Assembly: GCA_001802645.1 (NCBI GenBank)
Contig: MGZJ01000032.1
Location: 1 to 64,000, forward strand
DNA length: 64,000 nucleotides
Reading direction: 5' to 3'
From: Geobacteraceae bacterium GWC2_53_11
Lineage (GTDB): Bacteria; Desulfobacterota; Desulfuromonadia; Geobacterales; Pseudopelobacteraceae
The translations under genes were made by a program, and so were the position numbers. The notes beneath the pieces are model-generated. The model made no database searches. It had not been told where the DNA came from and saw only the letters and a list, made by a program, of their open reading frames with translations. Below are positions 12,895 to 21,106 of the stretch, piece by piece (positions within the stretch are counted from its first letter, which is position 1; every line of letters begins with the position of its first letter).

Positions 12895-13169
12895 ATTGCA
12901 GATTGAGGCGAGAGGGCAGAGTGGCGGGTTCGACTCCCGCAATGAGTCAGTCAAGCGGTGTTACTGTGAGCAGAAAAATAACCCAAGAAGTATCTTTCAA
13001 CTTCGAAGTAAAAAGGGGAAATCCTATGCGACAGAGAAACACAAGCGGAATTAGAAGCTTTGCCATGAAAATGAGTATGACTTATAAACACACGATGAAA
13101 ACTATGTGCAATATCATGCTCGCAGTGGCACTCTTGGCTGATGGAACGAGTGGTTCCACTCTCGCCTGA

Positions 13170-13445
13170 GTCTGTATCCGCAAGCTGGTAGGCCTTGATC
13201 GTGGAGCGGCCAGCGAAGCTTTTGGTGAATTTCTGCATAACTCGACATATTCAGCAACTCAGATCAGGTTCATTGATCAGGTGGTAAGCTATCTGACCCA
13301 GAACGGCACCATGGATCCCGGCCTGCTGTATGAACCACCTTTTACTGATATCCACAACGAAGGGCTGGATGGGGTGTTTGGTGATGCCGGAGCGACGAAG
13401 ATCATTCATCTACTGCAGGATATTGAACAGCGGGCGGCAGCGTAA
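13170..13445 (+). pseudogene. Type I restriction endonuclease R subunit (HsdR), C-terminal remnant
   Basis: Frame after TGA at 13167-13169 reads VCIRKLVGLDRGAASEAFGEFLHNSTYSATQIRFIDQVVSYLTQNGTMDPGLLYEPPFTDIHNEGLDGVFGDAGATKIIHLLQDIEQRAAA-stop, typical EcoEI-type HsdR C terminus. Confidence 0.75.
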
Positions 13446-13536
13446 CGGATTGCCAACTGACTCTGAACATGTTGAAAAAGATAGACTTTATCGATGCATA
13501 TCTATATAAGGTGGAAAAATTCATACGGGAGGGTTT

Positions 13537-13857
13537 ATGAACAAAGCTGAATTAGTTGCAAAGATTGCAGAAGGTGCTGAATTGACCAAGGTACAGGCTG
13601 AAAAAGCGCTTAACAGTTTTATCGCTGCAACTACGGCCGCTCTCAAAGCCGGAGACAATATCACTCTCGTCGGTTTCGGCACTTTTAGTGCGGTCTCTCG
13701 TGCTGCTCGTACCGGCAGGAATCCACAGACTGGCAAGCCATTAAAAATTGCTGCCAAAACGAACGGTAAGTTTACTCCCGGCAAAGCCCTCAAGGATCTG
13801 ACAGCCAAACCGGCCAAAGCAGCAAAAGCTGTTAAAGCCCCAGCTAAAAAGAAGTAA
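13537..13857 (+). CDS. HU-family DNA-binding protein with Lys/Ala-rich C-terminal tail
   Basis: [28 protein letters not shown]...[27 protein letters not shown]; tail [17 protein letters not shown]. Confidence 0.93.
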   Translation: MNKAELVAKIAEGAELTKVQAEKALNSFIAATTAALKAGDNITLVGFGTFSAVSRAARTGRNPQTGKPLKIAAKTNGKFTPGKALKDLTAKPAKAAKAVKAPAKKK

Positions 13858-13863
13858 AACAAC

Positions 13864-13887
13864 GGGGAGCTCAACAAGAGCTCCCCG
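13864..13887 (+). terminator. Hairpin terminator after the HU gene
   Basis: GGGGAGCTC-AACAAG-AGCTCCCC inverted repeat directly after the stop; weak U-tract. Confidence 0.55.
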
Positions 13888-13950
13888 TGTCACTTATACC
13901 AATGTTCATTTTGAGGTTGATGACAACTTAGTCGTTCTGGATGAAAGTTC

Positions 13951-14172
13951 TTATCGGACCAAGTCTATAAAATCACCAAATTCATCATCAAAGACCTGAA
14001 GTGCATTTTCATAGTTGCTGCTGCTCATACGTCGGCAAATATCGTCAGAATCTTTATCATGTTCACTAGCCAAGTATTGCGCATACCGCATCAGTTCGAA
14101 CACGTTGCCCTGAGGGCCCAAAAGGTCAATAAAATCTTTAGTTCTTGTTATGATTGCCATGTTTTCCTCCAA
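13951..14172 (-). CDS. Small acidic protein of unknown function
   Basis: 73-aa ORF (likely start MAIITRTKDFIDLL) with upstream GGAGGAAAAC-type RBS. Confidence 0.5.
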   Translation of the reverse strand: MEENMAIITRTKDFIDLLGPQGNVFELMRYAQYLASEHDKDSDDICRRMSSSNYENALQVFDDEFGDFIDLVR

Positions 14173-14266
14173 ATTTGATTAGATATGGTTGATGGAGCAA
14201 GCATGGTGCCAACGTTAGAATAGAAGACGATGTAGGTTTTTATTTTGTCACTCAACGGCTGTACCT

Positions 14267-14674
14267 GTGCGCTCGGAAAAAACGGCCCTTCGCCAGATTG
14301 TGACGAAGGGCCCCATCTGGCGCGATGCATTCGGAAAATTCCTGAGATACAGCCATCCATCCAAATTGACATTCAATATTCTGGAGAAAGATTTTGAGTT
14401 CGCCCTCAATCATTTAAAGGAATTTGATTATAAGAAGGATTCTGGCAGAGATCTCGTTGATAGACTTGATCAACATCTTATGATTTTCTGGATATGGAGT
14501 GACAGAGATTATTGGGCGCATCATCACGACAACATGTTGTATGGGTATAAACGCTGTCCAGCAGCATACCGCACTAGGTCGTGCTATACTTGCCAATTCT
14601 TTCTTGTTGCTAATGGACGCTATCAGGCTCCTGCAAGAATCCGCTCCCTCAACTCCCTTCCGACTTTAAAGTGA
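14267..14674 (+). CDS. Uncharacterised ORF, possibly degraded
   Basis: Protein-like stretch TFNILEKDFEFALNHLKEFDYKKDSGRDLVDRLDQHLMIFWIWSDRDYW, but the C-terminal part overlaps ihfB antisense. Confidence 0.25.
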   Translation: MRSEKTALRQIVTKGPIWRDAFGKFLRYSHPSKLTFNILEKDFEFALNHLKEFDYKKDSGRDLVDRLDQHLMIFWIWSDRDYWAHHHDNMLYGYKRCPAAYRTRSCYTCQFFLVANGRYQAPARIRSLNSLPTLK

Positions 14675-14904
14675 GGACACTTTTTAGGCGCGACAGTGAC
14701 TTCAATGCCGGTTTTAGGATTTCTGCCGGAGTAGCCTTCATACTCGCGAATCTCAAAACTGCCAAAACCTCTTATCTCAATCCTGTCGCCATTGATGAGG
14801 GTCTCAGTCATACTGGCGAATATTTCATGAATAATCACTTCCGCAGTCGAAACGTTCATGTTCTTTTTCTCGGCCAGCAATACGATCAATTCTGATTTCG
14901 TCAT
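14623..14904 (-). CDS. ihfB: Integration host factor beta-like DNA-binding protein
   Basis: MTKSELIVLLAEKKNMNVSTAEVIIHEIFASMTETLINGDRIEIRGFGSFEIREYEGYSGRNPKTGIEVTVAPKKCPHFKVGRELRERI. Confidence 0.88.
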   Translation of the reverse strand: MTKSELIVLLAEKKNMNVSTAEVIIHEIFASMTETLINGDRIEIRGFGSFEIREYEGYSGRNPKTGIEVTVAPKKCPHFKVGRELRERILAGA

Positions 14905-15065
14905 AAATCTCTCTCTGCAAGTGAAATCACCCGTTTTGACCATTCAATAGCCTGCTGATAGCGCTCAAACTGCTGAGCAGATGGCAGCTTGCCTGATGTC
15001 ATTGCGAGCGATGCTTCCTGTAATTCCTTCAGTGCAGCAAGTAAGTCGCCCTCGATCAGTGTCAC
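14901..15065 (-). CDS. 54-aa protein of unknown function, translationally coupled to ihfB
   Basis: GTG-start ORF VTLIEGDLLAALKELQEASLAMTSGKLPSAQQFERYQQAIEWSKRVISLAERDL; its TGA overlaps the ihfB ATG (ATGA); below the ORF-track length cutoff. Confidence 0.5.
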   Translation of the reverse strand: MTLIEGDLLAALKELQEASLAMTSGKLPSAQQFERYQQAIEWSKRVISLAERDL

Positions 15066-15630
15066 AGCCACCCCCAGTACAATCAGTAGCGCATTCCTAG
15101 CACAACTGAATCATTAAATCGAATCAAATCATTGTCAATTGGTCTTCATGTGAACCTGCAATCAGAACACTAATCTGTTCAACCATTGATTGACGTCTCT
15201 GGCATTTTATTGACAGTTCAGGAAAGAGCCATTCAGAGCGGTATCTGTAGCAATATCAATGTAACTATGCGCCAACAAAACGCCGCGTGCCAAATGTAAC
15301 CGCCAAGAATACAAAAACAGTAAGACATGATTCAAAGCCTGTCGCAGCAGTGAAATAAGGCCTTTTAATGTCAATGGCTGATATCAGATATATGTGCGGG
15401 ATTATAGTTATACGGACTATTAGCCCGATTATGGACCTCAGAGATACCAGACTTATCAGTGGTCTCAGTAATCCATGAGAGTCTGATGCGCCGGAAATAC
15501 TGGTTTCATATGTCATGCAGTAAAAAAATCACGGAATAAATTCTCCGCTGCCGAACCGTTGGCATTGCTTTTGAAATATATACTGCAAAGGCTGTATGAG
15601 CGGTAAAAATATCAAACTAGGAGAAAAATA

Positions 15631-16422
15631 ATGGCAAACTTGGCAGAAGGCGGAATCACTATTACGAGTAACTGTAAAAATCTTTTTATCGATTTAAAAG
15701 AGAAAATTCTGAACAACCCTGATTTTTCATATGAATCGGGCCCATCATTTTCAGGCGGTGACGCTGGCAGTATGGATATTTGTTTTTACGGGCGCTGGAG
15801 CTGCTGTTTTGCATTTGAGTATATTGACAGTCTCATTGCTGACGAGCAGTATATTTATCGTCAGGATTTAATTGATGCCGAGATCTCGGGGTGGCAGGAG
15901 GAATTCAGCAATTTCGTTTTCGCCTGGTATCGCAAGGCACCAGGCGAAGTTACCATTACTGAACTTGACCCCTACGAAGTACTCGGCCTAGATAGTGATG
16001 ATGATTTCTGGGGGGCAATGGGGTTGATAGTTCCGAAGCTCCCTGAGCTTGGCGAAACTCTTGAGTTTTCAGTTGACTTCCGTATCAATGTCATCTCAAA
16101 AAATGAAATATCACATCAGCTAACGCGTTACGCCCTTATAATAAACTACGTCGATTATGACATCGAATGTACATTCACATGTGACGAGGACGGCGAAATC
16201 GATGGTGAATCTTTTGCCGAGAGGTATGCTGAAAAGTGGCGTGATGAACACTATAAAATGTATACCGAAATGTGTAAATCAAATCCTCGACCTGGATATT
16301 ACGAGGAAATGGAAAAGTACTACTACATGACCTACTACGGGGTAGAGCATGACATTGAACAGAGCAATGCTGTTCGCCAGTTAATCCGACCAATTCTTTA
16401 CGAGTTTTTTCATAATGAATGA
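15631..16422 (+). CDS. Uncharacterised acidic protein (263 aa)
   Basis: Long ORF with RBS AGGAGAAAA upstream of ATG; no recognised family. Confidence 0.75.
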   Translation: MANLAEGGITITSNCKNLFIDLKEKILNNPDFSYESGPSFSGGDAGSMDICFYGRWSCCFAFEYIDSLIADEQYIYRQDLIDAEISGWQEEFSNFVFAWYRKAPGEVTITELDPYEVLGLDSDDDFWGAMGLIVPKLPELGETLEFSVDFRINVISKNEISHQLTRYALIINYVDYDIECTFTCDEDGEIDGESFAERYAEKWRDEHYKMYTEMCKSNPRPGYYEEMEKYYYMTYYGVEHDIEQSNAVRQLIRPILYEFFHNE

Positions 16423-16577
16423 TTGCATTGTTGGAACGGGTCAGTGACGTTGAATATATTATGCAGCGTCACTCTGCAGCCAGTCGGTTGTTTATTTCAA
16501 AATGGAAATTCGCAGTTAGTTTTATCTCTAAGGGTATAATCCATGTAACTCGCTGCGAAGTAGGCATAAAATACTTT

Positions 16578-16600
16578 CTCAGATACCCCGCTGCTTGCGG
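16578..16600 (+). terminator. GC-rich hairpin, possible terminator
   Basis: ACCCCGC-TGCTTGCG-GCGGGGT between the 263-aa ORF and parA. Confidence 0.35.
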
Positions 16601-16717
16601 CGGGGTGATTTATTCCCGCAGCATAGTCATCCACTGTTTATACAATTTCCTGCGCATGACTTTATAAGCACCAGTATGACACTGTAGTCACAGATATGCC
16701 TGTGATTATGGTTGTCA

Positions 16718-16734
16718 GATATCTCAGAGATATC
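16718..16734. promoter_or_regulatory. Palindrome upstream of parA (candidate operator or centromere site)
   Basis: GATATCT-CAG-AGATATC; a second IR CACAG-N6-CTGTG lies at 16689-16704. Confidence 0.45.
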
Positions 16735-16830
16735 ATGCCTATCTGTTTTGCGACTGTTACCAAAGTTATCCGAGATACGAGGAACGTTGATAATTCAGGT
16801 GAAAATCAAAAAAGTACGGAGAAAAAACAG

Positions 16831-17514
16831 ATGCTCATTGCATGCATTTCTACAAAAGGTGGCGTTGGCAAAACCAGCATCAGCACAAATATCGCGGTAT
16901 CTGCCGCGAGGGAGGGGCGCAGTGTGTTACTGGTCGACGGCGATGTTCAAAAAAGCTCCCTTTACTGGCGAGGGATCCGACCTGATGACAGTATAATCGG
17001 CGGCATTCAGGTTATTGGCCTGCCAACCAAGACTTTACACAAGGATCTGCCGCGACTCTCCGAAACCTATGATGTAATAATAATCGATTGTGGTGGCCGC
17101 GACAGTAGTGTGCTGCGCAGTGCTATTATTGCTTGCGGAAAAGGTGTCGTAAAAGAAGAGGGCGGTATCGCCTTGATATTGAGCGGTGCATCGCAGTTCG
17201 ACATCTGGGGGCTTGGCGATACGAACGATGCCCTTGATGAAGCACGCTCATTAGTAGATATAACCTGCCACCTTCTTATCAATAATGTTACTCAGGGTAC
17301 TAACGCAACGAAGAACGCAGTGACTGCACTCTCCGGTAATAAGGACATTCCGCTGCTAAACAGTAGAATCTGCTCACGTGCTGCAATCAAGGGCGCATCA
17401 GAGCGGGGCCTTGGTGTTGTTGAGTTTGAGCCGAAAGGTAAAGCGGCCAAAGAGATTCACCGGTTATGGCAGGAACTGAAAGAAATACACTCGGACATGA
17501 AAGGCGGAAATTAA
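16831..17514 (+). CDS. parA: ParA-family partition ATPase
   Basis: MLIACISTKGGVGKTSISTNIAVSAAREGRSVLLVDGDVQKSS (deviant Walker A), DVIIIDCGGRDS; no N-terminal HTH; RBS GGAGAAAA. Confidence 0.88.
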   Translation: MLIACISTKGGVGKTSISTNIAVSAAREGRSVLLVDGDVQKSSLYWRGIRPDDSIIGGIQVIGLPTKTLHKDLPRLSETYDVIIIDCGGRDSSVLRSAIIACGKGVVKEEGGIALILSGASQFDIWGLGDTNDALDEARSLVDITCHLLINNVTQGTNATKNAVTALSGNKDIPLLNSRICSRAAIKGASERGLGVVEFEPKGKAAKEIHRLWQELKEIHSDMKGGN

Positions 17515-17516
17515 TA

Positions 17517-17828
17517 GTGAAAACACACCGACCGGTGCTCGAACAGCAAAAACTGGACGCTTTTCTGGAAGGCGCCTCCTCTACGGAAAAAAAGCCGGAA
17601 AACACGAGTCAGAGGAAAGCCGCTCTGAAACAGAAAACATCAATAACGGCCAAATCGTCCTCACTGCTGAAGAATAACAACTCGCCAAAGCTGCAGCAGA
17701 GAACAATCGGTAAATTTCAGGTAGAAATGCCCGTTGAACTCAGGAAAAAGATAAAATATGCCTCAGTGACGGATGGGATGCCCATGAACGACCTCATCGT
17801 CGCGGTCCTGACAAAACATTTTAGGTAG
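17517..17828 (+). CDS. Small ribbon-helix-helix partner of ParA (ParB/ParG-like), GTG start
   Basis: Starts 2 nt after the parA stop; basic disordered N-terminus then GKFQVEMPVELRKKIKYASVTDGMPMNDLIVAVLTKHF, an RHH-like fold. Confidence 0.6.
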   Translation: MKTHRPVLEQQKLDAFLEGASSTEKKPENTSQRKAALKQKTSITAKSSSLLKNNNSPKLQQRTIGKFQVEMPVELRKKIKYASVTDGMPMNDLIVAVLTKHFR

Positions 17829-17884
17829 CCGCGACGGAGCATCGCTATCAATTGTGCATTGCTACATGCAACACCAGTTCTCTG

Positions 17885-18547
17885 TTATGACTTTGCCAAT
17901 GCCGCCTGGTAAATCCACCGGCGCAGGGAATTATGCACCTCGCAAATCTCGATCGCATCGGGCCAGCAACTGATTTTTGCCAAAGCATCAACATCAATAT
18001 GCTCAGTGGCCATGTAAAAAATATGGTCATCAGCGTAGAGACTTCCTCCGTTCTTAATGCTGCCCTTGTAAACTGCCACACCGATATCTGTGATTCCAAC
18101 GGCATGATAGCTCTCTGCGCCAAACGTCCCAAAATCTTTCAACATGGCGATGCCTCTGGATGACATTGTTGTGTAAATCCATCCTGGCAGTCGTACTTCG
18201 GCGATCTTTTGAATAATCTCCTGAAGATACCTCGAAGCAGGGCAGACATCATAAAACGGAGCCGCATTTATCTCTCCGAGCACTCTCTCAACGTCTGGGC
18301 GGAATAATATTTTGTCCAGGTTCTGAATGGTAATTTCATATTCACGCATGACCCGGAGTGGTGGATGGCGCAGAACATTAGCCACGGATTCTCCCTGGTA
18401 CGGATACAATCCTATGAGTTCATTATCCTGATGAGCAGCCACCACAATCGTTTCCATATTTTTTGCCCGAGATTCACAGCGCTTTGCCAGGACTGGCGAA
18501 CCATCGGCGATCACATACTCGCACCAATTGTCATCATGACTGGTCAT
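17885..18547 (-). CDS. Uncharacterised protein (220 aa)
   Basis: Long ORF overlapping the end of the upstream minus-strand gene (operon-like). Confidence 0.65.
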   Translation of the reverse strand: MTSHDDNWCEYVIADGSPVLAKRCESRAKNMETIVVAAHQDNELIGLYPYQGESVANVLRHPPLRVMREYEITIQNLDKILFRPDVERVLGEINAAPFYDVCPASRYLQEIIQKIAEVRLPGWIYTTMSSRGIAMLKDFGTFGAESYHAVGITDIGVAVYKGSIKNGGSLYADDHIFYMATEHIDVDALAKISCWPDAIEICEVHNSLRRWIYQAALAKS

Positions 18548-18890
18548 AACTTGTATCCTTCACTTTTACTGAATGCAGCAGTTCCCGTCTGTTCATGGTA
18601 AAAACCGCCATTGTTTCTGCTGCATCCTGAACATTCAGTATTCCGGCCAGCTTTTCGAGAGAAACATCGAGAGCCGTAATATAGTGGAGCCGGTCCTTCA
18701 ATTGCGAGTCACTGCTTAAGGAGGTCGACCGATAAATTGCGATTGCGTTGCTACGAACAACTACAGTCACTTCTTTTCCTCTCCGCGTTGACAGGATCTT
18801 GACCATACCTAACCCGCGATCCGGCAACTCAGCCAGTAACCACTTATGAACAGCTGATCGTTTCTGCAGTTCACTGAATCGTCTTGCCAT
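18534..18890 (-). CDS. Uncharacterised protein (start MARRFSELQKRS)
   Basis: Operon-like overlaps with both neighbours. Confidence 0.6.
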   Translation of the reverse strand: MARRFSELQKRSAVHKWLLAELPDRGLGMVKILSTRRGKEVTVVVRSNAIAIYRSTSLSSDSQLKDRLHYITALDVSLEKLAGILNVQDAAETMAVFTMNRRELLHSVKVKDTSYDQS

Positions 18891-19422
18891 TATCACTCCT
18901 CCTGGATTCGCATAAGCGATTGAGTCGCACATCAAAATTATTCCACTGCGCAATGATGAAATTATCAATAGCCAGACACTTGCGTGATGCCCACCAGCCG
19001 GCAGTCAACAGTATGGTAAGAAGTGTCAGTAAAAAATGTACCGGCCAGAGATTTGTAATAATGCTGACGAACATTATTCCGGACGCGACAATCAGTGCCC
19101 TCGACAATTTCAGCTGTATTTCACTGGAAATGTCTTCAAGAACTTCCTCAGTATGTTCATCAATGATTTCCAGATAACGTTGCGCGTTATAGCGCAGCGC
19201 CACTTCCTCCTGTCTTATTGCTTTGTTGTGCATAAGCATTTCAAGCTCTTCCAGGCGTTTGTCGTTTATATGAATCAGGCACATGTTGCGCCAGGCCACT
19301 GAACAACTGGCCTCACTCGGTTCGTCCTTTGTAATTGCCACGGCAAACTGAATAGGTATCACTGCCCCTCCTTTCAGATGTCCTTCATGTAGCAGGACTG
19401 AATTTCCTCCGGTTGAATACAC
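18871..19422 (-). CDS. Uncharacterised membrane protein with two TM segments
   Basis: ALIVASGIMFVSIITNLWPVHFLLTLLTILLTAGWWASRK; true start may be internal (VIPIQFAVAITKDE). Confidence 0.55.
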   Translation of the reverse strand: MYSTGGNSVLLHEGHLKGGAVIPIQFAVAITKDEPSEASCSVAWRNMCLIHINDKRLEELEMLMHNKAIRQEEVALRYNAQRYLEIIDEHTEEVLEDISSEIQLKLSRALIVASGIMFVSIITNLWPVHFLLTLLTILLTAGWWASRKCLAIDNFIIAQWNNFDVRLNRLCESRRSDNGKTIQ

Positions 19423-20060
19423 AGATACGCCAGCGTCTGTCGTTGGGTCGAATGGTTGAACACGGTCATGAGTGTCGGAATATCGACGCCGTGAACAGTC
19501 CTCATCATATAGCCCCAGGTTTTCCGCAAAGAGTGACTGCCATAGTTGCCGCGCAGATTAATCTCTGAACACCACGATTTTACCAGTTGCGACAAATATG
19601 AGACGGTCATGCGGCCGTTGCTTTTGCGTGACTGGAACAACCAGCCGTCATCATCAATGACCGGCATTGTTGCCAGCAGCGATACTATAATAGTATGGAC
19701 AGAACGGTTAATGGTTACAGTCCGAGACTTGCCGGTTTTCTTCTCCCGGATGGTAAAATCCTCTCCCGGTTGCAGGTGGCGAACCTGTCCGACTTTTATT
19801 GACAACAAATCCGAGGCCCTCAGATTTGTATTGATGCCCATGATAAATATTGCTAGATCCCTGGGACTATCACTTAGCAATCTCTTGACGAGGTTGATAT
19901 CTTTTTGACACCGTATCGGTTCAACCCGGATACTGCTGCCGAGCTGTGGATGATTTTCAGTCTGGGTTGCACCAGGTCTACTTTTCTCAACTATGTCAGC
20001 AATCTCGCCATTTCTTGAGATTCGCATTCTGCTGCTGTTTCCATTTTTCTTCAAAAACAC
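19374..20060 (-). CDS. Tyrosine recombinase/integrase
   Basis: Catalytic pattern: NLRASDLLSIK, GSHSLRKTWGYMM (HxxR), FNHSTQRQTLAYL (Tyr). Confidence 0.82.
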   Translation of the reverse strand: MFLKKNGNSSRMRISRNGEIADIVEKSRPGATQTENHPQLGSSIRVEPIRCQKDINLVKRLLSDSPRDLAIFIMGINTNLRASDLLSIKVGQVRHLQPGEDFTIREKKTGKSRTVTINRSVHTIIVSLLATMPVIDDDGWLFQSRKSNGRMTVSYLSQLVKSWCSEINLRGNYGSHSLRKTWGYMMRTVHGVDIPTLMTVFNHSTQRQTLAYLCIQPEEIQSCYMKDI

Positions 20061-20101
20061 CTCCGGATACCCGTATTTGCTGAATCTGGCGGTTTTATGC
20101 C

Positions 20102-20131
20102 AATCTCAACTAATAGACTAATGTTGAGATT
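20102..20131. repeat. Inverted repeat upstream of the recombinase gene
   Basis: AATCTCAAC-N12-GTTGAGATT, perfect 9-bp arms. Confidence 0.6.
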
Positions 20132-20150
20132 CGCAAGAAATTGCTCTTTT

Positions 20151-20327
20151 TTATATTCGTTCAGCACGGGCATGATGCAGCGAAGCAAGTGAGTATAGAA
20201 TTGTAACCACTCCGCCGATCGCTACTGCAGCAGAGTAGTAATGTGCAAGCGCCAGGAAATGAAGCGGCAGCATGGAATATTCGGCAATGAGTTTAATCTG
20301 TTCATATCTGAAAAATGTTTGGAGCAT
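20151..20327 (-). CDS. 58-aa single-TM small protein
   Basis: ATG preceded by strong RBS GAAAGGGGGAACC; MLQTFFRYEQIKLIAEYSMLPLHFLALAHYYSAAVAIGGVVTILYSLASLHHARAERI; below track cutoff. Confidence 0.55.
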   Translation of the reverse strand: MLQTFFRYEQIKLIAEYSMLPLHFLALAHYYSAAVAIGGVVTILYSLASLHHARAERI

Positions 20328-20458
20328 GGTTCCCCCTTTCGATAATAGTGATATGTATTATACAGTATTTACTGTACATAGTCAACAAACGAACCCGACA
20401 GCAAAAAGGACTGACTAAAGGGGTGGGTACGAAAACCCAATATGAGAAAATCGAGAGA

Positions 20459-20785
20459 TTAGAACAGAGCCTCTATCGAGGAAGAATGGATTCTGAGATA
20501 GGTGGCAATTAACCTGCGCAAAGTATGGGCTCTCAAACGATCGCCCTGTTTAGCAGCAAGTTCATCGAGAAGCTTTGCTTCGTCAGCATGAAGATAGAGA
20601 AGGAGGCGTTGTGGAAAAGCACTTTCGGATTCTTCGTCAAGCCGCGATTCAGAGCATTTCCGTATTGCCAACCTGGCAATTGCGGAACTATTCAGGCCGG
20701 CATCCTGCAATACAGACATCTTACTGAACAGCTCTTTGCCGACATGAAAGTTGATTTCTATGGATTTTGTTCCCTTGTTTCTCAT
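20459..20785 (-). CDS. Small protein, possibly RHH-type (start MRNKGTKSIEINFHV)
   Basis: IEINFHVGKELFSKMSVLQDAGLNSSAIARLAIRKCSE resembles an RHH/CopG-type domain. Confidence 0.5.
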   Translation of the reverse strand: MRNKGTKSIEINFHVGKELFSKMSVLQDAGLNSSAIARLAIRKCSESRLDEESESAFPQRLLLYLHADEAKLLDELAAKQGDRLRAHTLRRLIATYLRIHSSSIEALF

Positions 20786-20827
20786 GGGCCATATTATACC
20801 GCAAATCATGCATATTGCATTGACAAT

Positions 20828-20937
20828 ATCGGCACGATTGCTACTAAACAAGTAACTGCGTTACTTTTAACAAACACGCTGAACAAGGTTTTGTTGTCCA
20901 GAGCACACATATTGGTCGAAATCGGCACGATTGCTAC
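20828..20937. repeat. 17-bp direct repeat pair ATCGGCACGATTGCTAC
   Basis: Identical copies at 20828-20844 and 20921-20937, spaced 93 bp start to start. Confidence 0.7.
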
Positions 20938-21106
20938 ATTGCATATATCTAAGATATATATGCAGCGTCTGCCTGATATATGGAGTCTGCTACATAAAAG
21001 TCAGAAAAATAGTAAGGGAGATCGCCGCAGCAGGTACTGGCACAGCGATCTCCATTTATTTGTCCGAAGTCACTAAAGTTATTACAACAAAAGAGACCTG
21101 TCGACA

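Noticed and set aside
12903-13169. 88-aa ORF in frame with the HsdR remnant
   Set aside because: Composition and lack of similarity to HsdR suggest junction sequence rather than a gene
15265-15516. 83-aa minus-strand hydrophobic ORF
   Set aside because: No convincing RBS or family; could be real but not supported enough to list
16419-16667. 82-aa plus-strand ORF
   Set aside because: Overlaps the preceding stop and a hairpin; no protein-like features
20315-20512. 65-aa plus-strand ORF
   Set aside because: Starts inside the antisense small TM ORF and ends over the RHH-like gene; weak support
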